In this document: positions 25,889 to 34,431 of the stretch, in pieces | How positions within the stretch are numbered: position 1 is the first letter of the stretch | Layout: every line of letters begins with the position of its first letter | Assembly: GCF_017573465.1 (NCBI RefSeq) | Contig: NZ_JAGEPF010000002.1 | Span: 1 to 64,000 of the forward strand | Source: Actinomadura violacea | GTDB lineage: Bacteria; Actinomycetota; Actinomycetes; Streptosporangiales; Streptosporangiaceae | Direction: 5' to 3' | Length of the DNA: 64,000 nucleotides | The notes under the pieces: generated by a model | What the model saw: only the letters and a program-made list of their open reading frames with translations | What the model was told of the DNA's origin: nothing | Databases searched by the model: none | Translations under genes and position numbers: made by a program

Positions 25889-27073
25889 ATGAACCTCCGG
25901 GACCGCTACGACGCCGCGACCGCCGGCCTTGAGGCGCCGTTCGCCGTCGTCGACCTCGCGGCCTTCCGCGCCAACGCCGCCGACCTGGTGCGCCGCGCCG
26001 CCGGCAAGCCCATCAGGATCGCCAGCAAGTCGGTGCGCTGCCGCGCCCTCCTGGAGGAGGCGCTCGCCATGGACGGCTTCGCCGGGCTCATGGCGTTCAC
26101 CCTTCCCGAGGCGCTCTGGCTCGCCCGCGAGGGCGTCGGCGACGACATCCTCGTCGCCTACCCGACCGCCGACCGCGGCGCGATCGCCGAGCTGGCCGCC
26201 GACCCCGCCGCCGCCCGCGCGATCACCCTGATGGTCGACTGCGCCGAGCACCTCGACCTGATCGAGCAGGCCGCCGGCGACGCCCGGGTCCGCGTCTGCG
26301 TCGACATCGACGCCTCCTACCGGCCGCTCGGCGGCCGGGTCCGGATCGGCGCGCTGCGCTCGCCGCTGCGCACCCCCGCCGACGTCGCCGGGTTCGCCGA
26401 GCGCATCCTCAAGCGCCCCGGCCTGCACCTCGCCGGGCTGATGGCCTACGAGTCGCAGATCGCCGGCGTCGGCGACCTGCCGCCCGGCCGGCCCGCCCGC
26501 GGCCGCGTCATCCGCGCCATGCAGCAGCGGTCCCGGATGGAGCTGGCCCGGCGCCGCGCCGCGATCGTCCGCGCCGTCCGCGAGCTGACCGAGCTGGAGT
26601 TCGTCAACGGCGGCGGCACCGGCAGCGTGGAGAAGACCGCCGCCGAGCGCGCCGTCACCGAGATCGCCGCCGGGTCCGGGCTGTACCAGCCGCACCTGTT
26701 CGACTACTACTCCAACTTCACCGGACGGCCCGCCGCGCTGTTCGCGCTGCCCGTCGTCCGCCGCCCCGCCCCCGGCGTCGCGACCTGCCTCGGCGGCGGC
26801 TACCTCGCCTCCGGGCCCGCCGACGACGTCCGGCTCCCCCGCCCCTACCTGCCCGCCGGGCTGTCCTTCGACCCGAACGAGGGCGCCGGCGAGGTGCAGA
26901 CGCCGCTGCTCGGGCACGCCGCCGACGAGCTGCGGATCGGCGACCGGGTCTGGTTCCGGCACACCAAGGCCGGCGAGCTGTGCGAGCGGTTCGCCGACCT
27001 GCACCTGATCGACGACGACCGGTTCGTCCGGACCGTCCCGACCTACCGGGGCGAGGGGAAGACCTTCCTCTAG
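25889..27073 (+). CDS. PLP-dependent amino acid deaminase/aldolase (alanine racemase-like fold)
   Basis: A 394-residue fold-type III PLP protein. The PLP lysine is in PIRIASKSVRC (about residue 47), the barrel continues with LMVDCAEHLDLIEQA and CVDIDASYRPLGGRVRIG, and the C-terminal metal/PLP region has ATCLGGGYLASGP. It resembles D-threonine aldolase/D-serine deaminase relatives. In Streptomyces related genes often stand beside a sugar-lactone oxidase; none is seen here. The ATG at 25889 directly precedes the conserved start of the barrel; no good ribosome site is visible. Confidence 0.78.
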   Translation: MNLRDRYDAATAGLEAPFAVVDLAAFRANAADLVRRAAGKPIRIASKSVRCRALLEEALAMDGFAGLMAFTLPEALWLAREGVGDDILVAYPTADRGAIAELAADPAAARAITLMVDCAEHLDLIEQAAGDARVRVCVDIDASYRPLGGRVRIGALRSPLRTPADVAGFAERILKRPGLHLAGLMAYESQIAGVGDLPPGRPARGRVIRAMQQRSRMELARRRAAIVRAVRELTELEFVNGGGTGSVEKTAAERAVTEIAAGSGLYQPHLFDYYSNFTGRPAALFALPVVRRPAPGVATCLGGGYLASGPADDVRLPRPYLPAGLSFDPNEGAGEVQTPLLGHAADELRIGDRVWFRHTKAGELCERFADLHLIDDDRFVRTVPTYRGEGKTFL

Positions 27074-27110
27074 GCGCGTGGCCCGCCCCGGCACCGGCTA
27101 GGTTGGCGGT

Positions 27111-27776
27111 ATGAGCGACGCACCGTTGATCAGCGTCCGCGGCGAGGCGGTCCTGGAGGCCCAGCCGGAGATCGCCCGGCTGGCGGTGCACGTCCAGTCG
27201 CAGGAGCCGGACCGGCGCAGGGCGCTGGACCGGCTCACCGAGCGCAACCGCGCCGCGCTCGACCTGATCGCCTCCTACGGCGACGCGGTGGAGAAGACCG
27301 AGACCGGCGGGCTGACCATCACCCCGCTGGTGAAGTACCGGCGCCGCGAGGGCGACATCCGCGCCTACCAGGGCACCGTCCTGATCAACGTGACGGTCGC
27401 CGACTTCACCGTGCTCGGCGAGCTGGTCACCCGGCTCGCCGACCTCGAACGGGTCCGGGTGGACGGCCCCGTCTGGGACCTGCGCCGCGACAGCGACGTC
27501 CACCGCCGCGCCGCCGAGCAGGCCGCGCAGGAGGCCGTCGCGCGCGCCCGCCGGTACGCCGCGGCGCTCGGCGCCCGGCTCACCGGCCTGGTCGAGCTGT
27601 CCGACGAGGGCCTCGGACGCGACGAGGGCATGCCGCGGCCGGTCGCGCTGGCCGCGTACGCGGGCGCCCCCGGCGACGCGGGCGAGCCCGAGGCGATCGA
27701 CCTGGAGCCGGAGGTGCAGATCGTCCGCGCCGCCGTCGAGGCCCGCTTCACCGCGACCGCCCCCGACCTCGGCTGA
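27111..27776 (+). CDS. SIMPL (DUF541) domain protein
   Basis: A 221-residue protein consisting of one SIMPL domain: ISVRGEAVLEAQPEIARLAVHVQ at the start, TGGLTITPLVKY in the middle and AAEQAAQEAVARARRYAAALGARL near residue 140. No signal peptide is present, unlike periplasmic members. It appears leaderless: TAGGTT at 27099-27104 followed by six bases and ATG. The family's role is unclear; oxidative stress and signalling links have been proposed. Confidence 0.82.
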   Translation: MSDAPLISVRGEAVLEAQPEIARLAVHVQSQEPDRRRALDRLTERNRAALDLIASYGDAVEKTETGGLTITPLVKYRRREGDIRAYQGTVLINVTVADFTVLGELVTRLADLERVRVDGPVWDLRRDSDVHRRAAEQAAQEAVARARRYAAALGARLTGLVELSDEGLGRDEGMPRPVALAAYAGAPGDAGEPEAIDLEPEVQIVRAAVEARFTATAPDLG

Positions 27777-27793
27777 ACGGGCCCGGAGAACGC

Positions 27794-27829
27794 GAAGGCG
27801 CCGGCCGCGGGTCGCGGTCCGGCGCCTTC
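27794..27829. terminator. Bidirectional terminator hairpin
   Basis: GAAGGCGCCGG (27794-27804) pairs perfectly with 27819-27829 over 11 bp. It is centred between the convergent SIMPL (ends 27776) and DUF3618 (ends 27841) genes and can serve both strands. Confidence 0.75.
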
Positions 27830-27840
27830 ACAGGGTGGTC

Positions 27841-28140
27841 TCAGCGGCGCTTGCGCTTGCGGCGCCACAGGGCGAGGGCGGTCAGCGTGACCGCCGCCGC
27901 GGCGCCCGCGTAGACGATCCGCTTGTCGAGCCGGCCGGGCTCGCCGTCCTCGCCCTCGGGCCGCACGATCGCGTTCACGGCCTGGACGAGCTGCCCGGCC
28001 TCCTCCTTGATCCGCTCACCGCCCTTGTGCGCGAGGTTCCTCGGGTTGACCCGCTCGGCCAGCTCGTCGATCGTGCGCGCGAGTTCCAGGCGGGTGCGCT
28101 CGATCTCCCGCTCCAGCGCCTCCGGGTCGCGGTCAGCCAT
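27841..28140 (-). CDS. DUF3618 family membrane protein
   Basis: A 99-residue protein. The N-terminal helix (DPEALEREIERTRLELARTIDELAERVNPRNLA) is the DUF3618 signature; one transmembrane helix (residues 75-93) is followed by a basic KRKRR end. These small proteins occur near envelope or phage-like genes in actinobacteria, with no firm function. It is divergent from bcp, with 124 bp between the starts. Confidence 0.85.
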   Translation of the reverse strand: MADRDPEALEREIERTRLELARTIDELAERVNPRNLAHKGGERIKEEAGQLVQAVNAIVRPEGEDGEPGRLDKRIVYAGAAAAVTLTALALWRRKRKRR

Positions 28141-28264
28141 GCCGTTGTCCTTGTCGTGTCGGGCGAAGCATGATCCGAACAGTGTTGCAGGTCTTCCCGC
28201 CGGACGCCCGCCGGACCCCGGGCGGTACCGTTGGACCCATCATCCGAGCGAAAGGCGGCACAGG

Positions 28265-28789
28265 GTGTCAGAACCTTCCGAGGGGGGACGACCCCCCGCG
28301 CCCCCCGGCCCGACTCCGTCGGGGTCCGTACGGCTGCAGCCGGGCGACGTCGCCCCCGATTTCGAGCTCCCGGACGCCGACGCGTCCCCGGTCTCGCTGG
28401 CCTCGTTCCGCGGGAAGCGGGTGATCCTCTACTTCTACCCCGCGGCCATGACCCCAGGCTGCACCAAGGAGTCGGTCGACTTCGAGGCCATCCTGCCCGA
28501 GCTGGACGCGGAGGGCGTCGCCGTCGTCGGCGTCTCCCCCGACAAGCCCGCCAAGCTCGCGAAGTTCCGCGAGAAGGAGGGCCTGACCTTCCCGCTGCTG
28601 TCGGACCCGGACGCCGAGGTCCTGCAGGCGTACGGCGCCTACGGGGAGAAGAAGCTGTACGGCAAGGTGGTCGTCGGCGTGATCCGCTCGACGTTCGTCA
28701 TCGACGCCGACGGCAAGGTCGAGAAGGCCTACTACAACGTGAAGGCCACCGGCCACGTCGAGCGGCTGCGCCGCGACCTCTCGGCCTGA
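28265..28789 (+). CDS. bcp: Thiol peroxidase, Bcp/PrxQ family
   Basis: A 174-residue peroxiredoxin. APDFELPDADA begins the fold, and the peroxidatic Cys lies in YFYPAAMTPGCTKES (about residue 67). The usual resolving Cys five residues on is absent (CTKESVDFE), so it may work as a 1-Cys enzyme. It reduces hydroperoxides with thioredoxin-type donors. A Pro-rich 20-residue N-terminal extension precedes the domain. GTG 28265 follows an AAAGG site. Confidence 0.9.
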   Translation: MSEPSEGGRPPAPPGPTPSGSVRLQPGDVAPDFELPDADASPVSLASFRGKRVILYFYPAAMTPGCTKESVDFEAILPELDAEGVAVVGVSPDKPAKLAKFREKEGLTFPLLSDPDAEVLQAYGAYGEKKLYGKVVVGVIRSTFVIDADGKVEKAYYNVKATGHVERLRRDLSA

Positions 28790-28830
28790 CCCCCGGACGC
28801 GGCGGGCCGGGCCGGGCCGCCGCGGAAGGG

Positions 28831-28914
28831 TGCGGGCGGGGGGACTCGAACCCCCACGGTGTCTCCACCAACAGGACCTAAACCTGCCGCGTATGCCTAC
28901 TTCGCCACGCCCGC
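28831..28914 (-). tRNA. tRNA-Leu, anticodon UAG
   Basis: The minus strand folds as a type II tRNA: acceptor GCGGGCG pairs with CGCCCGC, the T-arm is GGGGGTTCGAGTCCCCC, and a long variable arm (GGTGGAGACACC) is typical of Leu. The anticodon loop TTTAGGT gives UAG, reading CUA. The discriminator base is A. CCA is not encoded. Confidence 0.95.
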
Positions 28915-29009
28915 CGGTGCTCCGTGCAGGAGCGCGTTCAGCTTAGCGTCCCGGCTGGTCGGCACGGCACGATATATACGCCGACGGGCGAGCCGTCCGG
29001 AAACGCGGA

Positions 29010-29039
29010 ACGGGCCCCCGTCTCAGGGCGGGGGCCCGT
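29010..29039 (-). terminator. Terminator hairpin after the MFS exporter gene
   Basis: ACGGGCCCCCG (29010-29020) pairs perfectly with 29029-29039, 11 bp with an eight-base loop. It lies 28 bases beyond the stop of the minus-strand exporter gene. Confidence 0.7.
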
Positions 29040-29066
29040 GCTCGCCTGGTTCGCGGAAGCGTGCGG

Positions 29067-30608
29067 TCAATTGGCCGGCTCCGCCGCCCGGGCGGCGTCC
29101 CGACCGGTGTGCGGCTCCTCGGCCGCCGTGGCGGGACGGCGGTAGAGGGCGCCGACGACCACGGCGGTGACGGCGAGGACGACCGCGGCGGACAGCAGCG
29201 CGGTGTGCAGGCCGTCCGCGAACGCCGCCTGCGCCTGCCGCATCACCTGCGGGCCCGCGTGCGCCGCCATCGCGAGGGACGTCCTGGCGTGCTCGGCGAC
29301 CGGCCCCGGCAGCCCGGTGGTGTCGAGGTTCGCCCGGTAGCCGGACTGCAGGACGCTGCCGAGCACCGCGATGCCGAGGGCGCCGCCGAGCTCGCGGGCC
29401 AGGTCGTTCACCGCCGACCCGACGCCCTGCTTCTCGGGCGGGAGCGCGTCGGTGATGGACGCGGTGGCGGGCGTCATGGCGAGCCCCATCCCGGCGCCGA
29501 GCGGGATGATGCCGCCCAGCATCACCCAGTAGCTGCTGCCCGTGTCCAGCAGGGACAGCACCAGCAGGCCGACACCGACGAGGATGAGCCCGGCGACGAT
29601 GACGCGGCGCGGCCCGACCTTGGCGGCGGCGCGGGGCGCGATGCCGCGTGCGGACGGCATCATCGCGGCGGCCATCGGCAGCATGCTCACGGCGGCGAGC
29701 AGCGGGCCGCGGTCCTTCACGAGCTGCAGGTACTGCAGGACGATGAAGACGAACCCGAAGAACGCGAAGAACTGCACGGTGATCGACAGGGTGCCGGCGG
29801 CGAACGCGCGGTGCCGGAAGAGCCGGGGGTCGAGCAGCGGGTTGGGCCTCCGCAGTTCCCAGCCGACGAACCCGGCGAGCACGACGACCGCGGCGGCGAG
29901 GCCGATGAGCGTGCGGGCGCTCGTCCAGCCCTCGGTGGGCGCCTCGATGACGGAGTAGACGCCGGCGCCGAGCCCGAGCACGGTGATGAGCGCGCCGGTG
30001 AGGTCGAGCTTGGGCGCGTCCGGGTCGGCGGACTCGGGGACGACCGCGAGGGTCGCGGCGAGCGCGACGGCGGCGAGCACGATGTTCAGCAGGAACACCG
30101 ACCGCCACGACCACTGCTCCAGCAGGCTCCCCGACACCAGCAGCCCGAAGATCGCGCTGGCGCCGGCGACGCCGGCCCAGGCGCCGACGGCGCGGGTCCG
30201 CTGCCGCGCCGGGAACGTCGAGGTGATCGTGGACAGGGTCGCGGGCATGACCAGCGCCGCGCCGGCGCCGAGGACGCCGCGCATCGCGATCAGCCACCCG
30301 GGGTCGCTGGCGAACATCGCCGCGGCCGACCCGGCGCCGAAGACCACGAGCCCGGCGGCGAGCGCGCGGCGCCGCCCGTAGCGGTCGCCGATCGCGCCGC
30401 CGAGGAGCAGCAGCGCCGCGAACACCAGCGCGTAGGCGTCGATGATCCAGGAGAGCTGGGTCTGGGTGGCGCGGGTGTCGCGGGCGATGGACGGGATCGC
30501 GGTGTTGAGGGACGCGACCGCCGACACGACGGTGGCGAGGGCGAGCATGACGGCCGGCAGCACGGCCCGGTGGACCTGCTCTCCGGGCGCCGTTGCGGTG
30601 GTGGCCAT
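29067..30608 (-). CDS. MFS drug exporter, DHA2 (EmrB/QacA) family
   Basis: A 513-residue transporter with about fourteen transmembrane helices. Family motifs include the loop GDRYGRRRALAAGLVVFGAGS (motif A) near residue 75 and GAWAGVAGASAIFGLLVSGSLLEQWSWRSVF (motif C region) near 150. Proton-driven efflux of toxic compounds is the family role. ATG 30608 has GGAGG upstream. It is divergent from a TetR regulator that likely represses it in the absence of a substrate. Confidence 0.92.
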   Translation of the reverse strand: MATTATAPGEQVHRAVLPAVMLALATVVSAVASLNTAIPSIARDTRATQTQLSWIIDAYALVFAALLLLGGAIGDRYGRRRALAAGLVVFGAGSAAAMFASDPGWLIAMRGVLGAGAALVMPATLSTITSTFPARQRTRAVGAWAGVAGASAIFGLLVSGSLLEQWSWRSVFLLNIVLAAVALAATLAVVPESADPDAPKLDLTGALITVLGLGAGVYSVIEAPTEGWTSARTLIGLAAAVVVLAGFVGWELRRPNPLLDPRLFRHRAFAAGTLSITVQFFAFFGFVFIVLQYLQLVKDRGPLLAAVSMLPMAAAMMPSARGIAPRAAAKVGPRRVIVAGLILVGVGLLVLSLLDTGSSYWVMLGGIIPLGAGMGLAMTPATASITDALPPEKQGVGSAVNDLARELGGALGIAVLGSVLQSGYRANLDTTGLPGPVAEHARTSLAMAAHAGPQVMRQAQAAFADGLHTALLSAAVVLAVTAVVVGALYRRPATAAEEPHTGRDAARAAEPAN

Positions 30609-30682
30609 CGGAGCCTCCAGGTGACGGGATCTCTTCGCGGTGACACCTCGAATGTGACGCCCGCCCGGACTACATTTCAACC

Positions 30683-31378
30683 ATGATGAATAAATCCGGG
30701 GGCCCGCCCGCGGACGCGCCGGCCGCCGCGGGCACGGGCGCCGCGTCCGGGCGGGCGTCGCGCGGGCGGCGGCGCGGCAGCCCCGACACCCGCGCGCAGA
30801 TCCTCGACATCGCGCGCACCCGGTTCCTCGCCGACGGGTACGGCAAGGTGACGCTGCGCTCCATCGCCGCCGAGGCCGACGTGGACGCCGCGCTGATCAG
30901 CTACTTCTTCGGCTCGAAGAAGGGCCTGTTCGGCGCCGTCCTCGGGCTGCTGGCCAACCCGCCGGACGTGCTGGCCGCCGCGCTCCCCGGCGACCCCGCC
31001 ACGCTGCCCGAACGCGTCCTGGCCGCGATGCTGGCGACCTGGGACGACCCCGAGCGCGGCGGCCCGCTGATCCTGATGGTGCGCGCCGCGACGCAGGACG
31101 CCGAGCTCACCCGGCTGCTGCGCGACGTCGTCGGCCGCGAGATGATCGACCGCATCGCCGAGCACGTCGGCGGGCCCGACGCCCGGCACCGCGCCGCCGC
31201 GTGCAGCGCCCAGCTCGCCGGCGTCATCTTCGGCCGCTACGTCCTGGCCGTCGAACCGCTGGCGTCCATGACGGCCGATGAATTAATCGCCGCGATGGCC
31301 CCGGGCATGCGCGCCGTCCTCTACCGCCGCACCCGCCCGGACCGCCGCACCCGCCCGGCATCTCGTCGCACTATGTGA
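30683..31378 (+). CDS. TetR-family transcriptional regulator
   Basis: A 231-residue regulator. A disordered N-terminal 35 residues precede the TetR helix-turn-helix (TRAQILDIARTRFLADGYGKVTLRSIAAEADVDAALISYFFGSKKGLF). The C-terminal helical domain is the effector-binding part (TetR_C-like, with GVIFGRYVLAVEPLASM). The 74-bp gap to the exporter contains three GTGAC repeats (30621, 30640 and 30654), possible binding elements. TACATT at 30671-30676 lies seven bases before the ATG, suggesting a leaderless transcript. Confidence 0.9.
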   Translation: MMNKSGGPPADAPAAAGTGAASGRASRGRRRGSPDTRAQILDIARTRFLADGYGKVTLRSIAAEADVDAALISYFFGSKKGLFGAVLGLLANPPDVLAAALPGDPATLPERVLAAMLATWDDPERGGPLILMVRAATQDAELTRLLRDVVGREMIDRIAEHVGGPDARHRAAACSAQLAGVIFGRYVLAVEPLASMTADELIAAMAPGMRAVLYRRTRPDRRTRPASRRTM

Positions 31379-31504
31379 AAAACCCGTCGGGGTAATTAGT
31401 GAACGGATCGGCGCACGATGGGGAAGGCGACCTACCCTTGTCAGGTCTGCCGGCGCCGCGGCAGGCCGAGAACGCCGGCATCGAAGACGCGACCTGGGGC
31501 CGCC

Positions 31505-32485
31505 GTGAGCGAATCCTTCACCCATTGCGTCCTGCCGTACGACAGGGTCGACGACCTGCTCGACGGGGCCCTGCCGTTCCTGCGGGACGGCGCCGAGGCC
31601 GGCGACCGCGTCATCGCCCTCTGCGGGATCGCCCGCGAGATGCTGCTGCGCGACGCCCTCGGCGCCGAGGCCGCGTCCGTCGAGTTCGTCGAGCCGGCGG
31701 CCTGGTACTCCCACCCCGCCCGCACCCTCGCCGACTGCCTGAGCGACGCCGACGACACCGCCTGGCGCGGCCGGCGGCTCCGCCTCCTCGGCGAGCCGGT
31801 CGTGTGGGCGTCGCGGCCGCCGCTGGAGGTGCTGGAGTGGCAGCGGGTCGAGGCGATGCTGAACATCGCCTTCCGCGGCACCGGCGCCGCCATCATGTGC
31901 CCCTACTCCTCGTCGCTGCCCGCCGGCGTGGTCGCGGCCGGGCGCCGCACCCACCCCGAGACGGTGCGCGGCGCGCGGTCCATCGCCAACCCCCTCTACA
32001 TGGACCCGTGGGCCTACAGCGCCAAGTGCGACGGCGAGCCCCTGCCCCCGCCGCCCGCCGACGCCGACGAGCTGGACGTCGTCCGCCCCGACCTGTACTG
32101 GCTGCGCGCCTACGTCACCGAGTACGCGCACCGCACCCCGCTGCCCGACGAGGACCTGCAGCGGCTGCTCGTCGCGGTCACCGAGGTCGTCACGAACGCG
32201 CTGCGGCACGGCGCGCCGCCGATCGTGCTGCGGATGTGGACCGAGGCGTCCGGCGCCGACCCGGCGCTGGTCTGCGAGGTCACCGACCAGGGCAGCTGGG
32301 ACCCGCGCGCCGGCCACGGGCTCGTCCCGCCCCGCCCGTCCGGCACCGCGACCGGCGGCCGGTTCGGGCTGTGGGCGGTGCGGCTGCTCTGCTCCATCGT
32401 CCAGATCCGCACCGGACCGGGCGGCAGCACCGTCCGGCTGCGGCTCCGCCTGCCCGCCGTACCGGCCGCGATGAACGGAGTGTGA
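31505..32485 (+). CDS. MEDS-domain sensor with HATPase domain (anti-sigma-like)
   Basis: A 326-residue protein. Residues about 1-170 form a MEDS domain (FTHCVLPYDRVDDLLDGALPFLRDGAEAGDRVIALC, later PLEVLEWQRVEAMLN). Residues about 205-320 form a GHKL ATPase of RsbW type: N-box VTEVVTNALRHG, G1-like EVTDQGSWDP, and GRFGLWAVRLLC in place of the usual GLG loop. Such proteins bind and inhibit sigma or anti-anti-sigma factors. GTG 31505 is chosen at the domain edge with a weak GGGG site; ATG 31418 is the alternative. First gene of a four-gene cluster. Confidence 0.78.
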   Translation: MSESFTHCVLPYDRVDDLLDGALPFLRDGAEAGDRVIALCGIAREMLLRDALGAEAASVEFVEPAAWYSHPARTLADCLSDADDTAWRGRRLRLLGEPVVWASRPPLEVLEWQRVEAMLNIAFRGTGAAIMCPYSSSLPAGVVAAGRRTHPETVRGARSIANPLYMDPWAYSAKCDGEPLPPPPADADELDVVRPDLYWLRAYVTEYAHRTPLPDEDLQRLLVAVTEVVTNALRHGAPPIVLRMWTEASGADPALVCEVTDQGSWDPRAGHGLVPPRPSGTATGGRFGLWAVRLLCSIVQIRTGPGGSTVRLRLRLPAVPAAMNGV

Positions 32486-32493
32486 GGAACTCG

Positions 32494-33480
32494 ATGCGTT
32501 GGGCTTCCGAGAACCTCCATGAGGCGTACGCTGAACGAATCCGAACCGACCTCGATGGGCAGGCCATGGAGACACCCTGGTTCGCCAAGCGACCCGTCAA
32601 AGACATCCGGCCAGGCGATCACAGCTGGCTGGCCTACAGCGGTCCCGAGGAGCGCGACAGCGTCATCGGCCCCTTCGTCCGGGAGGGGCTCGACACCAAC
32701 GAGAAGGTCGTCTACGTGACCGACGCCCCGGCCGAGCTGCTGCCCGGCCTCGGCGCGCGGCACCGCGTGGACGTGGAGGCCCTCGGCAGGACGGGCCAGC
32801 TGCGGATCATCTCCCGCCGGGACGCCTGCCTCGACCGGCGGGGCGGCTTCGCGCCGGGCAAGATGCTGGAGACGATCGGCCGGGAGGTGGACGCGGCGTT
32901 CGGCCAGGGCTTCCGGGCCGCCCGGTTCACCACCGACTACAGCCGCCTGATCAGCGCGCCGGGCCGCTCCGACCTCGCCGAGATGCTCGGCTGCGAGGAC
33001 GGGGTCGGCAACGCGGTGTCGCCCAGCACGATGGCGATGGCGATCTGCCAGATCGACCGGCGCGCCTGCCCGCCCGACGAGCTCGCCGCCCTGCGCGACA
33101 CGCATGAGGTGCTCGTGGAAGTGAACCCCGAATTCGACGACGGGATCCTGAAGATCAGCCGCACGTTCGAGCCGAACGGGCTGCGGGTCGAGGGCGAGCT
33201 GGACGCCGCCCGGCACCAGGTGTTCGCCGAGCAGCTGGCCCAGGTGTGCCTGGCCCGGCGGCGCGTCCACCTCGACTTCACCGACCTCGGCTTCATCGAC
33301 CTCGGCGGGCTGAACCTGCTGGCGCAGCAGGCGACCGTGCTGCCGGCCGACGAGGCGCTGGTCCTGGACCACCTGCCGCCCGACGTGGAGAACGTCATCG
33401 AGATGGTCGGCTGGCACCGGCTGCCCGGTCTCGAGCGCGGCCGGGAACGCGCGTTCACCGAGACGGAAGGCATCGCCTGA
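32494..33480 (+). CDS. MEDS-domain sensor fused to a STAS domain
   Basis: A 328-residue protein with an N-terminal MEDS domain (IRPGDHSWLAYSGPEERDSVIGPFVREGLDTNEKVVYV, about residues 35-210) and a C-terminal STAS domain (FEPNGLRVEGELDAARHQVF to the end). STAS anti-anti-sigma factors normally carry a phosphorylatable Ser in a DSSG motif; here the site reads FIDLGGLNLL, with no Ser or Thr. It should therefore not be switched by the usual kinase reaction. ATG 32494 has GAGG upstream; ATG 32566 is possible. Confidence 0.78.
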   Translation: MRWASENLHEAYAERIRTDLDGQAMETPWFAKRPVKDIRPGDHSWLAYSGPEERDSVIGPFVREGLDTNEKVVYVTDAPAELLPGLGARHRVDVEALGRTGQLRIISRRDACLDRRGGFAPGKMLETIGREVDAAFGQGFRAARFTTDYSRLISAPGRSDLAEMLGCEDGVGNAVSPSTMAMAICQIDRRACPPDELAALRDTHEVLVEVNPEFDDGILKISRTFEPNGLRVEGELDAARHQVFAEQLAQVCLARRRVHLDFTDLGFIDLGGLNLLAQQATVLPADEALVLDHLPPDVENVIEMVGWHRLPGLERGRERAFTETEGIA

Positions 33481-34427
33481 TGAGCGTGGAGGACGGGGCG
33501 CCGAAGCGCAGGCCGCTGGAGCACAGGGCGTTCGTGTACGGCGGGATGGACCATTTCCTGGCGGTGACCGAGCCGTTCCTGCGGTCCGGGCTGGAGGCGG
33601 GCGAGGCCGTTGTCGCGGTCGCCCGCCGGGCCAACCTGTCGGCGCTGCACGACCTGTTCGGCGACGGCGCCGGGATCGAGTGGGTGGACGCGGCCGGGTT
33701 CTACCGGCATCCCGTCCGGACCCTGCGCGACTACCAGGCCCTGGTGAACGACTTCGCGCCGCGCCCCGTGTGCGCGCTGGCCGAGCCGGTGTGGACGGGC
33801 TGGGACGAGCGGCAGACGCTGGAGTGGATCCGCTACGAGTCGCTGATCAACGAGGTGTTCAAGGAGTCCGGGGCGCGCGCGCTGTGCCCCTACGACAGCG
33901 AGACGCTGCCGCCGCGGATCGTCGACGAGGCGCGGCGCACCCACCCGATGGTGGTGACCGACGGGCCCCCCCTGGCCAGCGACGCCTACGTCGCGCCGGC
34001 GGCGTTCGGCGCGAACTGCGACCGGCACCGCCGCTTCACCCGCCCCGACGACGCCGAGTACTTCGCGGTCGACGACGCCGACCTGCACGCGCTGCGCTCG
34101 TTCGTCGCCGAGCGGGCGCTGCTGCACGGCCTCGCCCAGCGGCCCGCGCAGAACCTCGTCACCGCGGTGAACGAGGTCGCGGCGAACGCGGTGCAGCACG
34201 GCCTGCCGCCCGTCGGGATGTGGATCTGGCGGGACGGCCCGGAGCTGCTCTGCGAGATCGGCGACAACGGGCTGTGGCGCCCCGCGCCGGACGCCCTCAC
34301 CGGCTTCATCCCGCCCCGCTCGGCGCTGCAGCGCGGCTTCGGGCTGTGGACGGTGCGGCTGCTGGTCGACCTGGTGGAGCTGCGCGCCGGCTGGGACGGC
34401 ACGTTCGTCCGGCTGCACATCAGGTAG
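33480..34427 (+). CDS. MEDS-domain sensor with HATPase domain, second copy
   Basis: A 315-residue paralogue of the gene at 31505. MEDS features: HRAFVYGGMDHFLAVTEPFLRSGLEAGEAVVAVA and RQTLEWIRYESLINEVF. ATPase features: VNEVAANAVQHG (N-box), EIGDNGLWRP and RGFGLWTVRLLVDLV, again with GLW in the lid region. ATG 33480 overlaps the stop of the MEDS-STAS gene (ATGA), so the two are co-translated. Pairing of this kinase-like protein with the STAS proteins on either side is likely. Confidence 0.78.
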   Translation: MSVEDGAPKRRPLEHRAFVYGGMDHFLAVTEPFLRSGLEAGEAVVAVARRANLSALHDLFGDGAGIEWVDAAGFYRHPVRTLRDYQALVNDFAPRPVCALAEPVWTGWDERQTLEWIRYESLINEVFKESGARALCPYDSETLPPRIVDEARRTHPMVVTDGPPLASDAYVAPAAFGANCDRHRRFTRPDDAEYFAVDDADLHALRSFVAERALLHGLAQRPAQNLVTAVNEVAANAVQHGLPPVGMWIWRDGPELLCEIGDNGLWRPAPDALTGFIPPRSALQRGFGLWTVRLLVDLVELRAGWDGTFVRLHIR

Positions 34428-34431
34428 CCCG

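Noticed and set aside
31389..31396. GGGGTAAT as a stress-sigma (SigB-type) -10 box for the MEDS operon
   Set aside because: No matching -35 element at 14-16 bases upstream.
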